A stretch of DNA of 64,000 nucleotides, from NCBI GenBank assembly GCA_050633365.1, contig JBOEGJ010000029.1:1-64000 (forward strand), read 5' to 3'. The position numbers and the translations under genes were made by a program. Shown here piece by piece: positions 43,076 to 53,062 of the stretch. Numbering within the stretch: the first letter of the stretch is position 1; each line of letters opens with the position of its first letter. The notes under the pieces were generated by a model. That model worked only from the letters and a program-made list of their open reading frames with translations. It ran no database searches and was not told where the DNA came from. The stretch is from Pseudomaricurvus sp050633365. Lineage in GTDB: Bacteria; Pseudomonadota; Gammaproteobacteria; Pseudomonadales; Cellvibrionaceae.

Positions 43076-44400
43076 GTAAAGTCGTCCCGGTTCGCGTCCA
43101 AGCGGCTTTGACATTGGCCTCTGTGCTGCAACAAAAAGCCTCTCTGGCAAGCTTGATGGCGCCCGCGTCGGAACAGGTCGCCGAAAATGAGCGCGCCCTG
43201 CTACAAGAGTTGTGCTTTGGTACTTGCCGCTGGCAACCGCAGCTGCAATCCATCATTGGGCGCTTATTGGAAAAGCCCCTGAAACCCAAAGACACGGATA
43301 TTCACGCCCTATTGTTATTGGGTCTCTATCAAATTCAATATATGCGGGTACCCGACCACGCCGCCATCAGCACTACCGTTGACGCCTGCCGCGGCCTGAA
43401 AAAGCCCTGGGCCGAGAAGCTACTCAACGGCGTATTGCGCCGTTTTCAACGGGAAAAAGAAACACTCACAAACACCCTATCCTCTAGCCCTGCCTTTGCA
43501 ACCGCCCACCCAAACTGGTTGCGCAAGCAGATCTGTAACGCTTGGCCAGAAGATGCCGACGCAATCTTTGAAGCCAACAATGTACATCCGCCCATGACTC
43601 TGCGTCTAAAGCGTGACGCTCTCAATCGCGATGACTATATTGCACAGCTTCAAAAGCAAAACATCAACGCCAAAGCCGCACCGTTTAACCCAGATGCAGT
43701 GGTACTTGAGCAAGCGGTTGATGTGTTTAAATTGCCAGGCTTTAGCGACGGCCTTGTCAGTGTGCAAGACGAGGCCGCTCAGTTGGCGGCCGATCTCGTC
43801 AAACTCGAGGGTGGCGAACGGCTACTCGATGCCTGTTGTGCCCCTGGCGGTAAAACAGGCCACTTACTGGAACTTAGCGATACTCTAGCGCAGCCCGTCA
43901 GCGAACTAATCGCGTTGGATCTCGAGCAAAGGCGCCTGCTTCGTGTCGAAGAAAACCTCACACGCTTGAAAAAACAGGCCACTCTGATTTGCGCCGACGG
44001 CCAAGATATCGATCAGTGGTGGGACGGTAAGACCTTTGATCGCATCTTATTAGATGCCCCCTGCTCGGCCACCGGTGTCGTGCGTCGACACCCCGATATC
44101 AAAATACTGCGCAAGGCGACAGATATTGCTAAGCTTGCTGCACTTCAGTTGGCTCTGTTAAAGGCATTATGGAAAACGCTGAAACCCGGTGGGCGTCTGG
44201 TCTACGCCACCTGCTCGATACTACCGACTGAGAACAACGATGTGATTCAAGCGTTCATCGAGCAACAAGAAGACGCGCAACACAATCCTATCGATGCCGC
44301 TTGGGGAGTAACACAGGACTACGGCCGACAGCTGTTTCCGCAAAAGGATGGCCACGATGGATTTTATTACGCCTGTCTGACAAAAGCCGCCGGGAAATAG
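43072..44400 (+). CDS. rsmB: 16S rRNA m5C967 methyltransferase RsmB
   Basis: Methylates C967 of 16S rRNA with SAM. The 442-residue protein has an N-terminal NusB-like domain (residues about 5-140) and a C-terminal Rossmann methyltransferase domain. SAM motif I is LLDACCAPGGKTGHLLEL. The two catalytic cysteines lie in DAPCSATGVVRRHPDIK and YATCSILPTENNDV. Coupled to fmt by a 4-base overlap. Gene order def-fmt-rsmB-trkA matches many gammaproteobacteria. Confidence 0.96.
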   Translation: MSKVVPVRVQAALTLASVLQQKASLASLMAPASEQVAENERALLQELCFGTCRWQPQLQSIIGRLLEKPLKPKDTDIHALLLLGLYQIQYMRVPDHAAISTTVDACRGLKKPWAEKLLNGVLRRFQREKETLTNTLSSSPAFATAHPNWLRKQICNAWPEDADAIFEANNVHPPMTLRLKRDALNRDDYIAQLQKQNINAKAAPFNPDAVVLEQAVDVFKLPGFSDGLVSVQDEAAQLAADLVKLEGGERLLDACCAPGGKTGHLLELSDTLAQPVSELIALDLEQRRLLRVEENLTRLKKQATLICADGQDIDQWWDGKTFDRILLDAPCSATGVVRRHPDIKILRKATDIAKLAALQLALLKALWKTLKPGGRLVYATCSILPTENNDVIQAFIEQQEDAQHNPIDAAWGVTQDYGRQLFPQKDGHDGFYYACLTKAAGK

Positions 44401-44542
44401 GCCGATCAGTTATCCGCGTTTTGCGCAAAATCGTTACTCAATAGAAGTGACTTTAAAAGCTCAATAAACATCACGCAGAACAATTCGCAAGGTGTCGAAT
44501 TTAACTGCAACAAGCTCGTTCAGTAGAGAATCGACTCGACAG

Positions 44543-45928
44543 ATGAAAATTATTATTTTGGGGGCTGGCCAAGTCGGCGGCACACTGGCGCAAAACCTCG
44601 CCAACGAAGCCAATGACATTACCGTGGTCGATACCGACGAATCCCGTTTGCGTGAATTGCGAGATCGCATTGACATTGGCGTTGTCACCGGCGAAGCCTC
44701 TCATCCCAGTATATTGCTGCAAGCGGGTATCGAAGACGCCGATATGTTGATCGCCGTCACCAATAATGACGAGCTCAACATGATTGCCTGTCAGGTAGCT
44801 TACAGTCTCTACCGAACCCCCACCAAGATTGCTCGGGTGCGAGCCAACGCCTATCTCAACAAACCTGAACTGTTTAGCTCCGACGCCATTCCTATCGATG
44901 TACTCATTAGCCCCGAGCGCTTAGTTTCGGAGTATATTTTCCGCCTTATCGAACACCCAGGCGCTCTACAAGTGCTGGATTTTGCCGACGGCAAAGTTCA
45001 ACTAGTAGCCGTCAAAGCCTATTACGGTGGCCCCTTAGTAGGACAAGAGTTGAGTTTGTTGCGACAACACATGCCCTCGGTTGACACTCGAGTGGCCGCG
45101 ATTTATCGACGCGATCGCGCCATTACACCTGAAGGCTCGACCGTCATCGAAGCCGATGATGAAGTCTTTTTCATTGCCGCTAAATCCGATATTCGAGCGG
45201 TTATGAGTGAGCTTCGGCGCTTAGAAACTCAATACAAACGCATCATTATCGCCGGCGGCGGCAATATTGGTTATCGCCTGGCGCGCACACTGGAGTCTCG
45301 CTACAGCGTGAAACTCATTGAATTTTACGAGTCGCGCGCTCGCTATCTCTCAGAGCGATTGCACAAAACCATCGTCCTACACGGCAGTGCATCCGACCAA
45401 GAATTACTGCTCGAAGAAAACATCGAAGACACCGATGTGTTTTTAGCGCTTACTAACGACGACGAAGCTAACATTATGTCTTCGATGCTGGCAAAACGCT
45501 TGGGCGCGCGCAAAGTGATGACACTGATCAACAATCCCGCTTATGTAGATTTGGTACAAGGCGGCGAGATCGACATCGCTATTTCACCGCAACAAACCAC
45601 CATCGGCAGTTTGCTGACACACGTTCGACGCGGCGATATTGTCAATGTTCATTCCCTCAGGCGCGGTGCAGCCGAGGCCATTGAAGTGATTGCCCACGGC
45701 GATCAACGCACCTCGAAAGTGGTGGGTAAAGCCATCGAAGACATCGACTTACCCGCAGGCGCTAGCATTGGCGCCATTTTGCGTGAAACCGATAAAGGCA
45801 GTGAAGTTCTCATTGCCCATGACGACATTGTGGTTGAAACCGGTGACCATGTGATTGTCTTTTTGGTCGATAAAAAACACACCAAAGATATTGAGCAACT
45901 GTTCCAGGTTGGGTTTAGTTTTTTCTAA
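44543..45928 (+). CDS. trkA: Trk potassium uptake regulatory protein TrkA
   Basis: Cytoplasmic gating ring of the Trk potassium importer; binds NAD(H) and nucleotides. The 461-residue protein has two RCK repeats, each with an N-terminal Rossmann domain: MKIIILGAGQVGGTLAQNLA at the start and KRIIIAGGGNIGYRLARTLE at about residue 232. Each repeat is followed by a TrkA-C domain. The ATG at 44543 is chosen since the longer frame to 44492 adds 17 non-family residues. It is followed after 96 bases by its partner trkH. Confidence 0.96.
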   Translation: MKIIILGAGQVGGTLAQNLANEANDITVVDTDESRLRELRDRIDIGVVTGEASHPSILLQAGIEDADMLIAVTNNDELNMIACQVAYSLYRTPTKIARVRANAYLNKPELFSSDAIPIDVLISPERLVSEYIFRLIEHPGALQVLDFADGKVQLVAVKAYYGGPLVGQELSLLRQHMPSVDTRVAAIYRRDRAITPEGSTVIEADDEVFFIAAKSDIRAVMSELRRLETQYKRIIIAGGGNIGYRLARTLESRYSVKLIEFYESRARYLSERLHKTIVLHGSASDQELLLEENIEDTDVFLALTNDDEANIMSSMLAKRLGARKVMTLINNPAYVDLVQGGEIDIAISPQQTTIGSLLTHVRRGDIVNVHSLRRGAAEAIEVIAHGDQRTSKVVGKAIEDIDLPAGASIGAILRETDKGSEVLIAHDDIVVETGDHVIVFLVDKKHTKDIEQLFQVGFSFF

Positions 45929-46024
45929 TCCAAGCCGCCGACAAACCAATAACAGTCGAGTGCTTTTATCCCCATCAATAGTACCAGACTAGATAATAAG
46001 CGCTAATTTGCACAGAGATCGTCT

Positions 46025-47473
46025 ATGCACTTCACCATAATTTTTCGCATCCTCGGCATTTTGTTGATGCTGTTTAGCTTGACGCTATTCCCGCCCATTT
46101 TGGTGTCGGTGTGGTTTGAGGATCAAAATCAAACTGCGTTTTGGTGGGCATTTGTGATTACCTTTGTCACCGGTTTGATAGCTTGGTTTCCAGTACACAA
46201 CATCAAACAAGACTTGCGCACCCGCGATGGGTTTTTAGTCACGGCACTGTTTTGGTCGGTGCTGGGATTGTTTGGTGCGCTGCCATTTATGTTCTCCGAC
46301 GGCTTGCAGTTATCGTTTACCGACGCCACTTTTGAATCACTCTCTGGGCTTACCACCACCGGTGCTACGGTGATCACCGGCCTCGATGCACTGCCAAAAT
46401 CCATTTTGTATTATCGCCAGCAACTGCAGTGGCTAGGCGGTATCGGTATTATTGTAATCGCGGTTGCGATCTTGCCCATGCTGGGTATTGGTGGCATGCA
46501 GTTGTATCGCGCTGAAACACCCGGACCAGTAAAAGACAGTAAACTAACACCTCGTATCACCGAGACCGCCAAGGCGCTATTTCTAATCTACTTGAGCCTT
46601 ACCGTGGTCTGCGCGCTGTCTTATTGGATGGCGGGTATGAGCTTGTTCGACGCCATTTGTCACGCTTACGCCACCGTGGCCATCGGCGGTTTCTCGACTC
46701 ACGATGCCAGTATGGGTTTTTTCCAAAGTGAAACCATCATGGCGATCTGTGTGTTTTTTATGATTGTTTCGGGGATTAACTTCGCGCTGCATTTTTACAG
46801 TTGGCAAGACCGACGTTTGGGGCATTATTTACGAGATCCAGAATTCCGCCTCTATATCAGCGCCATAATTCTCGGCTGCTGCCTGACCATTTTCTTTCTC
46901 TATCACTACGAGATCTTTGGCTTTTCCGAGAGCGTGACCCACGGCGTTTTCCAGTTGGTATCCATTCTAACCACCACTGGATTTGCCACCACCGACTTCA
47001 GCGCTTGGCCCAGTATTTTACCTTTCATGCTGCTGTATTTTGCCTTTATGGGTGGCTGCGCGGGCTCGACTGGGGGCGGCATCAAAGTGATTCGAATTTT
47101 ATTGATCATCAAACAAGGTGTGCGAGAGATACATCGGCTCATTCACCCCAACGCCATCATTCCAATTAAGGTGGGCAGCACCAGCGTCTCAGATCGAGTG
47201 GTGGATGCGGTTTGGGGGTTTTTCTCGGTCTACGTTTTTGCCTACTTCATGATGTTTTTGGTGTTAGTCGGCACCGGTTTAGACGTGATTACCGCCTTCT
47301 TTGCCGTCGGCGCTTGCATTAATAACTTAGGCCCAGGTCTGGGAGAGGTAGCAGCACACTACGGCGATATCAACAGTACCGCTAAGTGGGTACTGTGCTT
47401 TGCCATGTTGTTGGGCCGGTTGGAAGTCTTTACTTTGTTGGTGCTGTTTAGCCCTATGTTCTGGCGTCGATAA
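46025..47473 (+). CDS. trkH: Trk potassium uptake permease TrkH
   Basis: Inner-membrane potassium channel-like transporter controlled by TrkA. The 482-residue protein has four M1-P-M2 repeats. Pore signatures include SLSGLTTTGATVITG (first filter), VAIGGFSTHDAS, ILTTTGFATTDFSAWP and CINNLGPGLGEV. About ten membrane helices are seen. The length is normal. It converges on the acyltransferase gene with 3 bases between stops. Confidence 0.96.
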   Translation: MHFTIIFRILGILLMLFSLTLFPPILVSVWFEDQNQTAFWWAFVITFVTGLIAWFPVHNIKQDLRTRDGFLVTALFWSVLGLFGALPFMFSDGLQLSFTDATFESLSGLTTTGATVITGLDALPKSILYYRQQLQWLGGIGIIVIAVAILPMLGIGGMQLYRAETPGPVKDSKLTPRITETAKALFLIYLSLTVVCALSYWMAGMSLFDAICHAYATVAIGGFSTHDASMGFFQSETIMAICVFFMIVSGINFALHFYSWQDRRLGHYLRDPEFRLYISAIILGCCLTIFFLYHYEIFGFSESVTHGVFQLVSILTTTGFATTDFSAWPSILPFMLLYFAFMGGCAGSTGGGIKVIRILLIIKQGVREIHRLIHPNAIIPIKVGSTSVSDRVVDAVWGFFSVYVFAYFMMFLVLVGTGLDVITAFFAVGACINNLGPGLGEVAAHYGDINSTAKWVLCFAMLLGRLEVFTLLVLFSPMFWRR

Positions 47474-47476
47474 TGT

Positions 47477-48388
47477 TTATTTCTTGTAACGCTTTGGAAG
47501 GCCTTGCGGTTGTTTGCGAAAGCGTTTGTATTCCCATTGGTATTGCTCGGGAATGTCGTTTACGCAAGATTCGACGGTTCGATTGAGAGCCGCCAGGGCT
47601 TCAGCTTCATCGCTAGAATCTATCTGCTCATCGGCGTGTTTAATGTGGATATCAAATCCGCTGGGAACTCTTTTGGCGTAAGCTGCAAGCACAAGGCAAT
47701 CCGATCTTTCTCGCAGGTTATTCACCAAAGTCATGGTTAACGCCGGAACACCATAAAATGGGGCGAAGGCTCCGCCGCTAGTATCGGGTATTTGATCGGG
47801 AAGAATTGCAGTAAAACCTCCACTTTTCATTACCTTCAATAGCCTAACCACCCCCTTTCGATTGGTCGGTACAACTTTAGCTCCTGCCCTTTCACGACTG
47901 TTGCGAATGATCGGCTCTAAAGTCGTCATGTCTTGAGGTTTATAGAGGCAAGTCAGATCGGTGAATTCAGCCACATAAAGCCCCAGCACCTCCCAATTGC
48001 CGAGATGTGGAGCCAATAAGATAACACCACGATCGTCGTCTATTGCGTCCTGCAATATCTCATGACCGTAAACTTGGCGAATATGACTCTTCACCCAATG
48101 GTAATCTCGCAACCAAACCGCACCGGTTTCCATCATCGTTTTACTGGTTTCAATGAGGCTATTGCGTACAAGAGCTTGTCGTTCAGCCATCGGCATCTGA
48201 GGAAAACACAGGCTTAGGTTTTCTTCTGTCACCTTATACATTCGACCCTTCATCCAATAAGCGATCTGACCAACCATCGCCCCGATCACACGGCTGACAC
48301 CAAGCGGTAAACAAGCACTGGCCTTCAAAAGCCCTACGGCAAACCGTTCTTTGAAAGGGACTGGAGGCGATTCGATGGTCGAAGACAT
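47477..48388 (-). CDS. Lipid A biosynthesis-type acyltransferase (LpxL/HtrB family)
   Basis: Inner-membrane acyltransferase that adds a secondary fatty acid to lipid A. The start at 48388 (MSSTIESPP) gives 303 residues. A membrane-anchoring segment lies near residues 25-45. The HX4E catalytic motif is APHLGNWEVLGLY, with LPDQIPDTSGGAFAPFYG after it, and a late NDIPEQYQWEYKRFRKQPQG. The family also contains lysophospholipid acyltransferases, and I do not assign LpxL, LpxM or LpxP. It diverges from glyQ. Confidence 0.9.
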   Translation of the reverse strand: MSSTIESPPVPFKERFAVGLLKASACLPLGVSRVIGAMVGQIAYWMKGRMYKVTEENLSLCFPQMPMAERQALVRNSLIETSKTMMETGAVWLRDYHWVKSHIRQVYGHEILQDAIDDDRGVILLAPHLGNWEVLGLYVAEFTDLTCLYKPQDMTTLEPIIRNSRERAGAKVVPTNRKGVVRLLKVMKSGGFTAILPDQIPDTSGGAFAPFYGVPALTMTLVNNLRERSDCLVLAAYAKRVPSGFDIHIKHADEQIDSSDEAEALAALNRTVESCVNDIPEQYQWEYKRFRKQPQGLPKRYKK

Positions 48389-48526
48389 GAAAAATCCGAG
48401 GTGGTAAATAGGAGGCGGAAGCTTACCCAAAGGACGTCAATGCAACAAGCGTTGGGCTCTGAATGACCGGGGCCACAAATTATAGCCCCGAATCGGCGAA
48501 TAATGCGGCTTTATCGGCCTCTTTCC

Positions 48527-48555
48527 TTGGTGCTGTCGGGCTCTGAGGCTATAAT
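48527..48555 (+). promoter_or_regulatory. Putative sigma-70 promoter of glyQ
   Basis: TTGGTG (48527-48532) and a perfect TATAAT (48550-48555) are separated by 17 bases, about 45 bases ahead of the glyQ start. It is the only strong -10 box in the gap between the acyltransferase and glyQ. Confidence 0.6.
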
Positions 48556-48601
48556 CTCGCCCCTGTTTTCACTCAATATTTTGCCGGAGGGGCAGACAAC
48601 C

Positions 48602-49579
48602 GTGTCTGAGACCAACAATCCCGATGTCAGCACATTTCAAGGGCTGATTCTCGCGCTTCAACAATACTGGGCCCGCCAGGGTTGCGTCGTACTTCAACCG
48701 CTCGATATGGAAGTTGGGGCCGGCACATTTCACCCCGCCACCTTCCTTCGCGCTATCGGCCCAGAAAATTGGAATGCCGCCTACGTGCAACCTTGTCGTC
48801 GTCCCACCGACGGCCGCTACGGTGAAAACCCCAATCGTCTGCAGCACTACTATCAATATCAAGTGGTACTCAAGCCGTCGCCGAGTAATATTCAAGATCT
48901 TTACTTGGATTCACTGCGCGAACTGGGCATCGATCCTCTCGTTCACGATATTCGCTTTGTTGAGGATAACTGGGAGTCACCCACCTTAGGCGCTTGGGGT
49001 TTGGGCTGGGAAGTGTGGCTCAACGGTATGGAAGTCACCCAGTTCACCTATTTTCAGCAAGTGGGCGGTTTAGAGTGCTCTCCCGTCACTGGCGAGATCA
49101 CCTACGGTCTTGAGCGTATCGCTATGTACCTGCAGGGTGTCGACTCTATCTACGACTTGGTTTGGACGGTTGGACCAGACGGTAACAAGGTCACTTACGG
49201 CGATGTATTCCATCAAAACGAAGTGGAGATGTCTCATTACAACTTCGAACAGGCCGATGTTGAGTTCTTGTTTCAAACCTTTGATGTTTGCGAGCGTGAA
49301 AGTCAGCGCCTGATTGAAAACAATTTGCCACTACCCGCCTACGAAATGGTCATGAAAGCGTCACACGCGTTTAACTTGCTTGACGCTCGCCACGCCATTT
49401 CAGTCACCGAGCGTCAGCGCTACATTTTGCGAGTACGCACGCTCGCCCGCGCAGTTGCCCAAGCCTATTTTGATGCCCGTCTAAAACTGGGCTTCCCTAT
49501 GGCTGACGAAAATTTACGACAACAAGTGATGCAATTGGCTGCTGAAAACGCCGATGCAAGCAAGGCAGGAGAGCAGTAA
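48602..49579 (+). CDS. glyQ: Glycyl-tRNA synthetase alpha subunit
   Basis: Alpha subunit of the tetrameric bacterial glycyl-tRNA synthetase, with the class II catalytic core. From a GTG start at 48602 the 325-residue protein begins with TFQGLILALQQYWARQGCVV. Its blocks include GPENWNAAYVQPCRRPTDGRYGENP and EVTQFTYFQQVGG. A GGAGG site stands 11 bases ahead. The longer ATG frame at 48503 crosses the predicted -10 promoter box, so it is not used. glyS follows after 2 bases. Confidence 0.95.
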   Translation: MSETNNPDVSTFQGLILALQQYWARQGCVVLQPLDMEVGAGTFHPATFLRAIGPENWNAAYVQPCRRPTDGRYGENPNRLQHYYQYQVVLKPSPSNIQDLYLDSLRELGIDPLVHDIRFVEDNWESPTLGAWGLGWEVWLNGMEVTQFTYFQQVGGLECSPVTGEITYGLERIAMYLQGVDSIYDLVWTVGPDGNKVTYGDVFHQNEVEMSHYNFEQADVEFLFQTFDVCERESQRLIENNLPLPAYEMVMKASHAFNLLDARHAISVTERQRYILRVRTLARAVAQAYFDARLKLGFPMADENLRQQVMQLAAENADASKAGEQ

Positions 49580-49581
49580 TC

Positions 49582-51663
49582 ATGGCTAAGGATCTATTGG
49601 TTGAATTGGGTACCGAAGAGCTGCCCCCTACCGCCCTAAAAAAGTTGATGCTGGCATTCAGCAACGGCATAGCCCAAGGCCTCAAACAACAAGACCTGTC
49701 GTTTGATAAGGTTGAACCCTACGCGGCGCCACGCCGTTTGGCGGTGGTCATTCGCGCACTTGAAGAAAAGACGCCACAAAAAGAAGTGGTTGTTTGGGGG
49801 CCTCCAGCTAAGATCGCATTTGACGCAGACGGCAATCCGAGTAAAGCCGCTCAGGCCTTTGCCAAAAAGAACGGCATTGCTGTTGATGCATTAAAAACTG
49901 AAAACGACGGCAAAGCCGACAAGCTGGTTTTCCGCTCTCAAGCTGGCGGTGACAATACCACCGATTTACTGCCCGCCATTGTCGAGGCCTCGCTCGCGGC
50001 GTTGCCGATAGCAAAACGCATGCGCTGGGGCGCCAGCCGCACGGAGTTTGTGCGTCCAGTTCACTGGTTAATCTTATTGCTAGGCGACGAAATTGTTGAC
50101 GCCAATATTCTTGGCCTGCGCGCCTCAAGAGAAACTCGCGGCCACCGCTTCCATTACAACCAATCGCTGGTTATTCAAAACGCCGACGATTATTTGGAAA
50201 AACTCCCGAACACCGCCTATGTCATGGTGGATTTTGAGCAGCGCCAAAATACCATACAACAGCAAGTTGAAGCCCAAGCTCAGCAGGTGAATGGAGTTGC
50301 GGTTGTTGATCAAGATCTTCTCGACGAAGTCACGGGTCTGGTGGAATGGCCAGTGGCTCTCACGGGTCGCTTTGAAGATCGCTTTTTGGAAGTGCCTTCA
50401 GAAGCTTTGATCTATTCTATGAAAGAGCATCAGAAATACTTCCCGGTTGTCGATACAAACGGAAAGTTGATGCCGCACTTTATTACCGTTTCTAACATTG
50501 AAAGCAAAGATCCGAGCCAAGTCATCGACGGTAACGAACGCGTTATTCGCCCTCGCCTCGCCGACGCCGCATTCTTTTTCGAGACCGATAAAAAAACCTC
50601 GCTGGCGCAGTTCCGCGATCGCTTGAAGCCCATTGTATTCCAAAAACAGCTGGGCTCTATTTACGACAAAACAGAGCGAGTAAAAGCACTTTCACGCTAC
50701 ATTGCTGAAGAAATTGGCGGCGACAGCGCCAAGGCAGAACAGGCTTCTGAATTGTGTAAATCCGATCTTGTCTCCGACATGGTCGGCGAGTTCGACAAGA
50801 TGCAAGGCTTAGCGGGTTATTACTACGCTGTTAACGAAGGCCTCGATAACGAAGTCGCCAGCGCGTTAAAAGAACACTACCAGCCAAAATTTTCTGGCGA
50901 TGCATTGCCACAAACCCAAACCGGTACAATTGTCGCTTTGGCCGACCGTATCGATACCCTCAGTGGTATTTTTGGTATCGGACAAAAGCCCACCGGCTCA
51001 AAAGACCCCTTTGCGTTGCGTCGCTCCAGTTTGGGCGTTCTGCGTTTGATGGTTGAGAAATCTCTAGCGCTCGACCTCAAAGCATTGCTTGCCAAAGCGT
51101 CAGAGTTACACGGTGACAATATTAAAGACGCCGGCGAAAGCACCGAAGCGGCTTTCGCTTATATGGTTGAGCGTTTTCGCGCTTGGTACGAAGAAGAAAA
51201 AATTGCTGCCGAGGTATTCCTTGCGGTTCAAGCCAAGCAGTTATCGCAACCTTTGGATATCCACAGCCGAGTACAGGCGGTCAACGCCTTTGGTCAATTG
51301 CCCGAGGCTCAAGCTTTGGCTGCAGCGAACAAACGTGTGTCTAATATTTTGGCTAAATCTGACAGCCTCAGCGACGCAGCTATCAATACTGAGCTCCTGC
51401 AAGAAGAGGCAGAGATTGCTTTGGCCAAACAGCTTCAGGCCAAGTCCGATGAAGTCACACCACTGTTTGCAGCTAACGATTACACGGCTACCCTGGCAGC
51501 TTTGGCCAGCTTGCGTGAACCGGTCGATACTTTTTTCGACAATGTTATGGTCAACGCCGACGACGAAGCACTGCGCAACAACCGTCTGGCGCTGTTAACT
51601 CAACTGCGTAACTTGTTTTTGCAGGTTGCGGATATTTCAATGCTCGTACCGGCAAAAAAATAG
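49582..51663 (+). CDS. glyS: Glycyl-tRNA synthetase beta subunit
   Basis: Beta subunit (693 residues) that binds tRNA-Gly and completes the enzyme with GlyQ. It starts MAKDLLVELGTEELPPTAL, the family signature, with IYSMKEHQKYFPVVD and MPHFITVSNIESKD in the middle and an anticodon-binding-type C-terminal helical region from about residue 560. Normal length. It forms one transcription unit with glyQ, gmhB and plsC, each separated by a few bases. Confidence 0.97.
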   Translation: MAKDLLVELGTEELPPTALKKLMLAFSNGIAQGLKQQDLSFDKVEPYAAPRRLAVVIRALEEKTPQKEVVVWGPPAKIAFDADGNPSKAAQAFAKKNGIAVDALKTENDGKADKLVFRSQAGGDNTTDLLPAIVEASLAALPIAKRMRWGASRTEFVRPVHWLILLLGDEIVDANILGLRASRETRGHRFHYNQSLVIQNADDYLEKLPNTAYVMVDFEQRQNTIQQQVEAQAQQVNGVAVVDQDLLDEVTGLVEWPVALTGRFEDRFLEVPSEALIYSMKEHQKYFPVVDTNGKLMPHFITVSNIESKDPSQVIDGNERVIRPRLADAAFFFETDKKTSLAQFRDRLKPIVFQKQLGSIYDKTERVKALSRYIAEEIGGDSAKAEQASELCKSDLVSDMVGEFDKMQGLAGYYYAVNEGLDNEVASALKEHYQPKFSGDALPQTQTGTIVALADRIDTLSGIFGIGQKPTGSKDPFALRRSSLGVLRLMVEKSLALDLKALLAKASELHGDNIKDAGESTEAAFAYMVERFRAWYEEEKIAAEVFLAVQAKQLSQPLDIHSRVQAVNAFGQLPEAQALAAANKRVSNILAKSDSLSDAAINTELLQEEAEIALAKQLQAKSDEVTPLFAANDYTATLAALASLREPVDTFFDNVMVNADDEALRNNRLALLTQLRNLFLQVADISMLVPAKK

Positions 51664-51668
51664 CGGCA

Positions 51669-52235
51669 ATGACAGACACCAAACTCGTCATTCTTGATCG
51701 CGACGGAGTCATTAATCGTGACTCCGACGCTTACGTAAAATCAGTTGAAGAATTTGTGCTCATTGAGGGCAGTGTCGAGGCCATCGCCGAGCTCTGCCGA
51801 CAGGGTTTCACGGTTGCTATCGCGACTAACCAGTCTGGCCTTGCCCGTGGCTATTTTACCGAGCACGACTTAAGCGCAATGCACGCTAAAATGCTGAAAG
51901 CCGTCGAACAGGCTGGTGGCCGCGTGAGTACCATTGCCTTCTGCCCACACGGCCCCGATGACAACTGTCGTTGTCGTAAACCGCTTGCAGGGTTGATCAC
52001 ATCTATCGAAGAAACCTTGTCGCTTAGTGCGAAGGGTTCTGTCATGGTCGGCGATAGCCTTCGCGACCTGCAAGCTGGTATCGTTAAAGGCTGCCACCCT
52101 GTGTTAGTAAAAACAGGAAAAGGCCTTAAGACACTGGAAAAACTTCAACAACAGTCTGAGCCAGGGCTCGAGAATGTTGCGGTGTTCGATAATTTGTCGC
52201 AAGCAGCGACACACATCATTCAACATTATGGATAG
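51669..52235 (+). CDS. gmhB: D-glycero-beta-D-manno-heptose-1,7-bisphosphate 7-phosphatase
   Basis: HAD-family phosphatase in ADP-heptose synthesis for lipopolysaccharide core. The 188-residue protein has the catalytic DRDGVINRDSD (nucleophile aspartate near residue 10) and ATNQSGLARGYF. The zinc-binding cysteine/histidine cluster CPHGPDDNCRCRKP is typical of GmhB, and VMVGDSLRDLQAG is the last acidic motif. It sits 5 bases after glyS and 3 before plsC, the order seen in Pseudomonas. Confidence 0.95.
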   Translation: MTDTKLVILDRDGVINRDSDAYVKSVEEFVLIEGSVEAIAELCRQGFTVAIATNQSGLARGYFTEHDLSAMHAKMLKAVEQAGGRVSTIAFCPHGPDDNCRCRKPLAGLITSIEETLSLSAKGSVMVGDSLRDLQAGIVKGCHPVLVKTGKGLKTLEKLQQQSEPGLENVAVFDNLSQAATHIIQHYG

Positions 52236-52238
52236 TAC

Positions 52239-52949
52239 ATGTTGCTGTTACGCTCTCTGATTTTTTACACCGTGTTTTTGGCGGGTGCGGTGTTTTTTGG
52301 GGTTTTGGGTATTTTTCTTATCCCACTTCCCTATCGCTTTCGAAGCCAATTTTTTCTCAGTTTCAACCGCTTAGTTCTCTGGGCATTAAAGGTATTTTGT
52401 GGTGTAAAACACGAAATCACAGGGCAAGAAAACATCCCCAAGGACCAACCGGTTGTGGTGCTCGCCAAACATCAGTCCACATGGGAGACGATGTTTCTGC
52501 AGCTTCATTTCCACCCTATCTCAACCATTTTAAAGCGCGAGCTTCTGCGCATTCCCTGTTTTGGTTGGGGCTTGGCTTTACTTAGACCCATCCCCATTGA
52601 TCGGAGCAACCCGCGCCAAGCGCTAAAGAAAGTCAAAGAGCTCGGCCTTAAACGCCTCGCCAGTGGCAATAGTGTTTTGGTATTTCCCGAGGGAACCCGA
52701 ACTGCGGTTGGGGAAGCCGGCAGTTACGCCCGCAGTGGCGCAGACATTGCGCTCAATGCCAAAGTCAGTATTTTGCCAGTCGCTCACAATGCGGGAAGCT
52801 ATTGGCCAATGGATACGATACTCAAAAGACCCGGAATAATTCAGGTCTCCATTGGCAAAGCCATTGCTACCGACGGCAAAAACAGCAAACAGCTGACTCA
52901 AGAAGCCAAACAGTGGATTGAAACAGAAGTGAGTAATATGGGGGCTTAG
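52239..52949 (+). CDS. plsC: 1-acyl-sn-glycerol-3-phosphate acyltransferase
   Basis: Adds the second acyl chain to lysophosphatidic acid, giving phosphatidic acid. The 236-residue protein has one or two N-terminal membrane segments (about 5-38). Catalytic block I is KHQSTWETMF, where the usual HX4D reads HQSTWE, a known variant. Block III is VFPEGTRTAVGE, and ILPVAHNAGSYWP follows. A terminator hairpin overlaps its stop codon, so plsC ends the glyQ-glyS-gmhB-plsC transcript. Confidence 0.92.
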   Translation: MLLLRSLIFYTVFLAGAVFFGVLGIFLIPLPYRFRSQFFLSFNRLVLWALKVFCGVKHEITGQENIPKDQPVVVLAKHQSTWETMFLQLHFHPISTILKRELLRIPCFGWGLALLRPIPIDRSNPRQALKKVKELGLKRLASGNSVLVFPEGTRTAVGEAGSYARSGADIALNAKVSILPVAHNAGSYWPMDTILKRPGIIQVSIGKAIATDGKNSKQLTQEAKQWIETEVSNMGA

Positions 52950-52963
52950 GCCTCCATTTTTTT
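52940..52963 (+). terminator. Rho-independent terminator overlapping plsC stop
   Basis: GGGGGC, loop TTAG, GCCTCC (one G-U pair) is followed by A and seven T. The stop codon TAG of plsC lies in the loop region, so the 3' end of the transcript is very short. Confidence 0.75.
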
Positions 52964-53062
52964 GCTACACCGATTATTCCCATCGAAAACCTTAGGCCGG
53001 CTCTTGCTATATAGTTTGTGCACAACTATATTGTTAAAAATTAAAATAAAGGGACCTTAAGC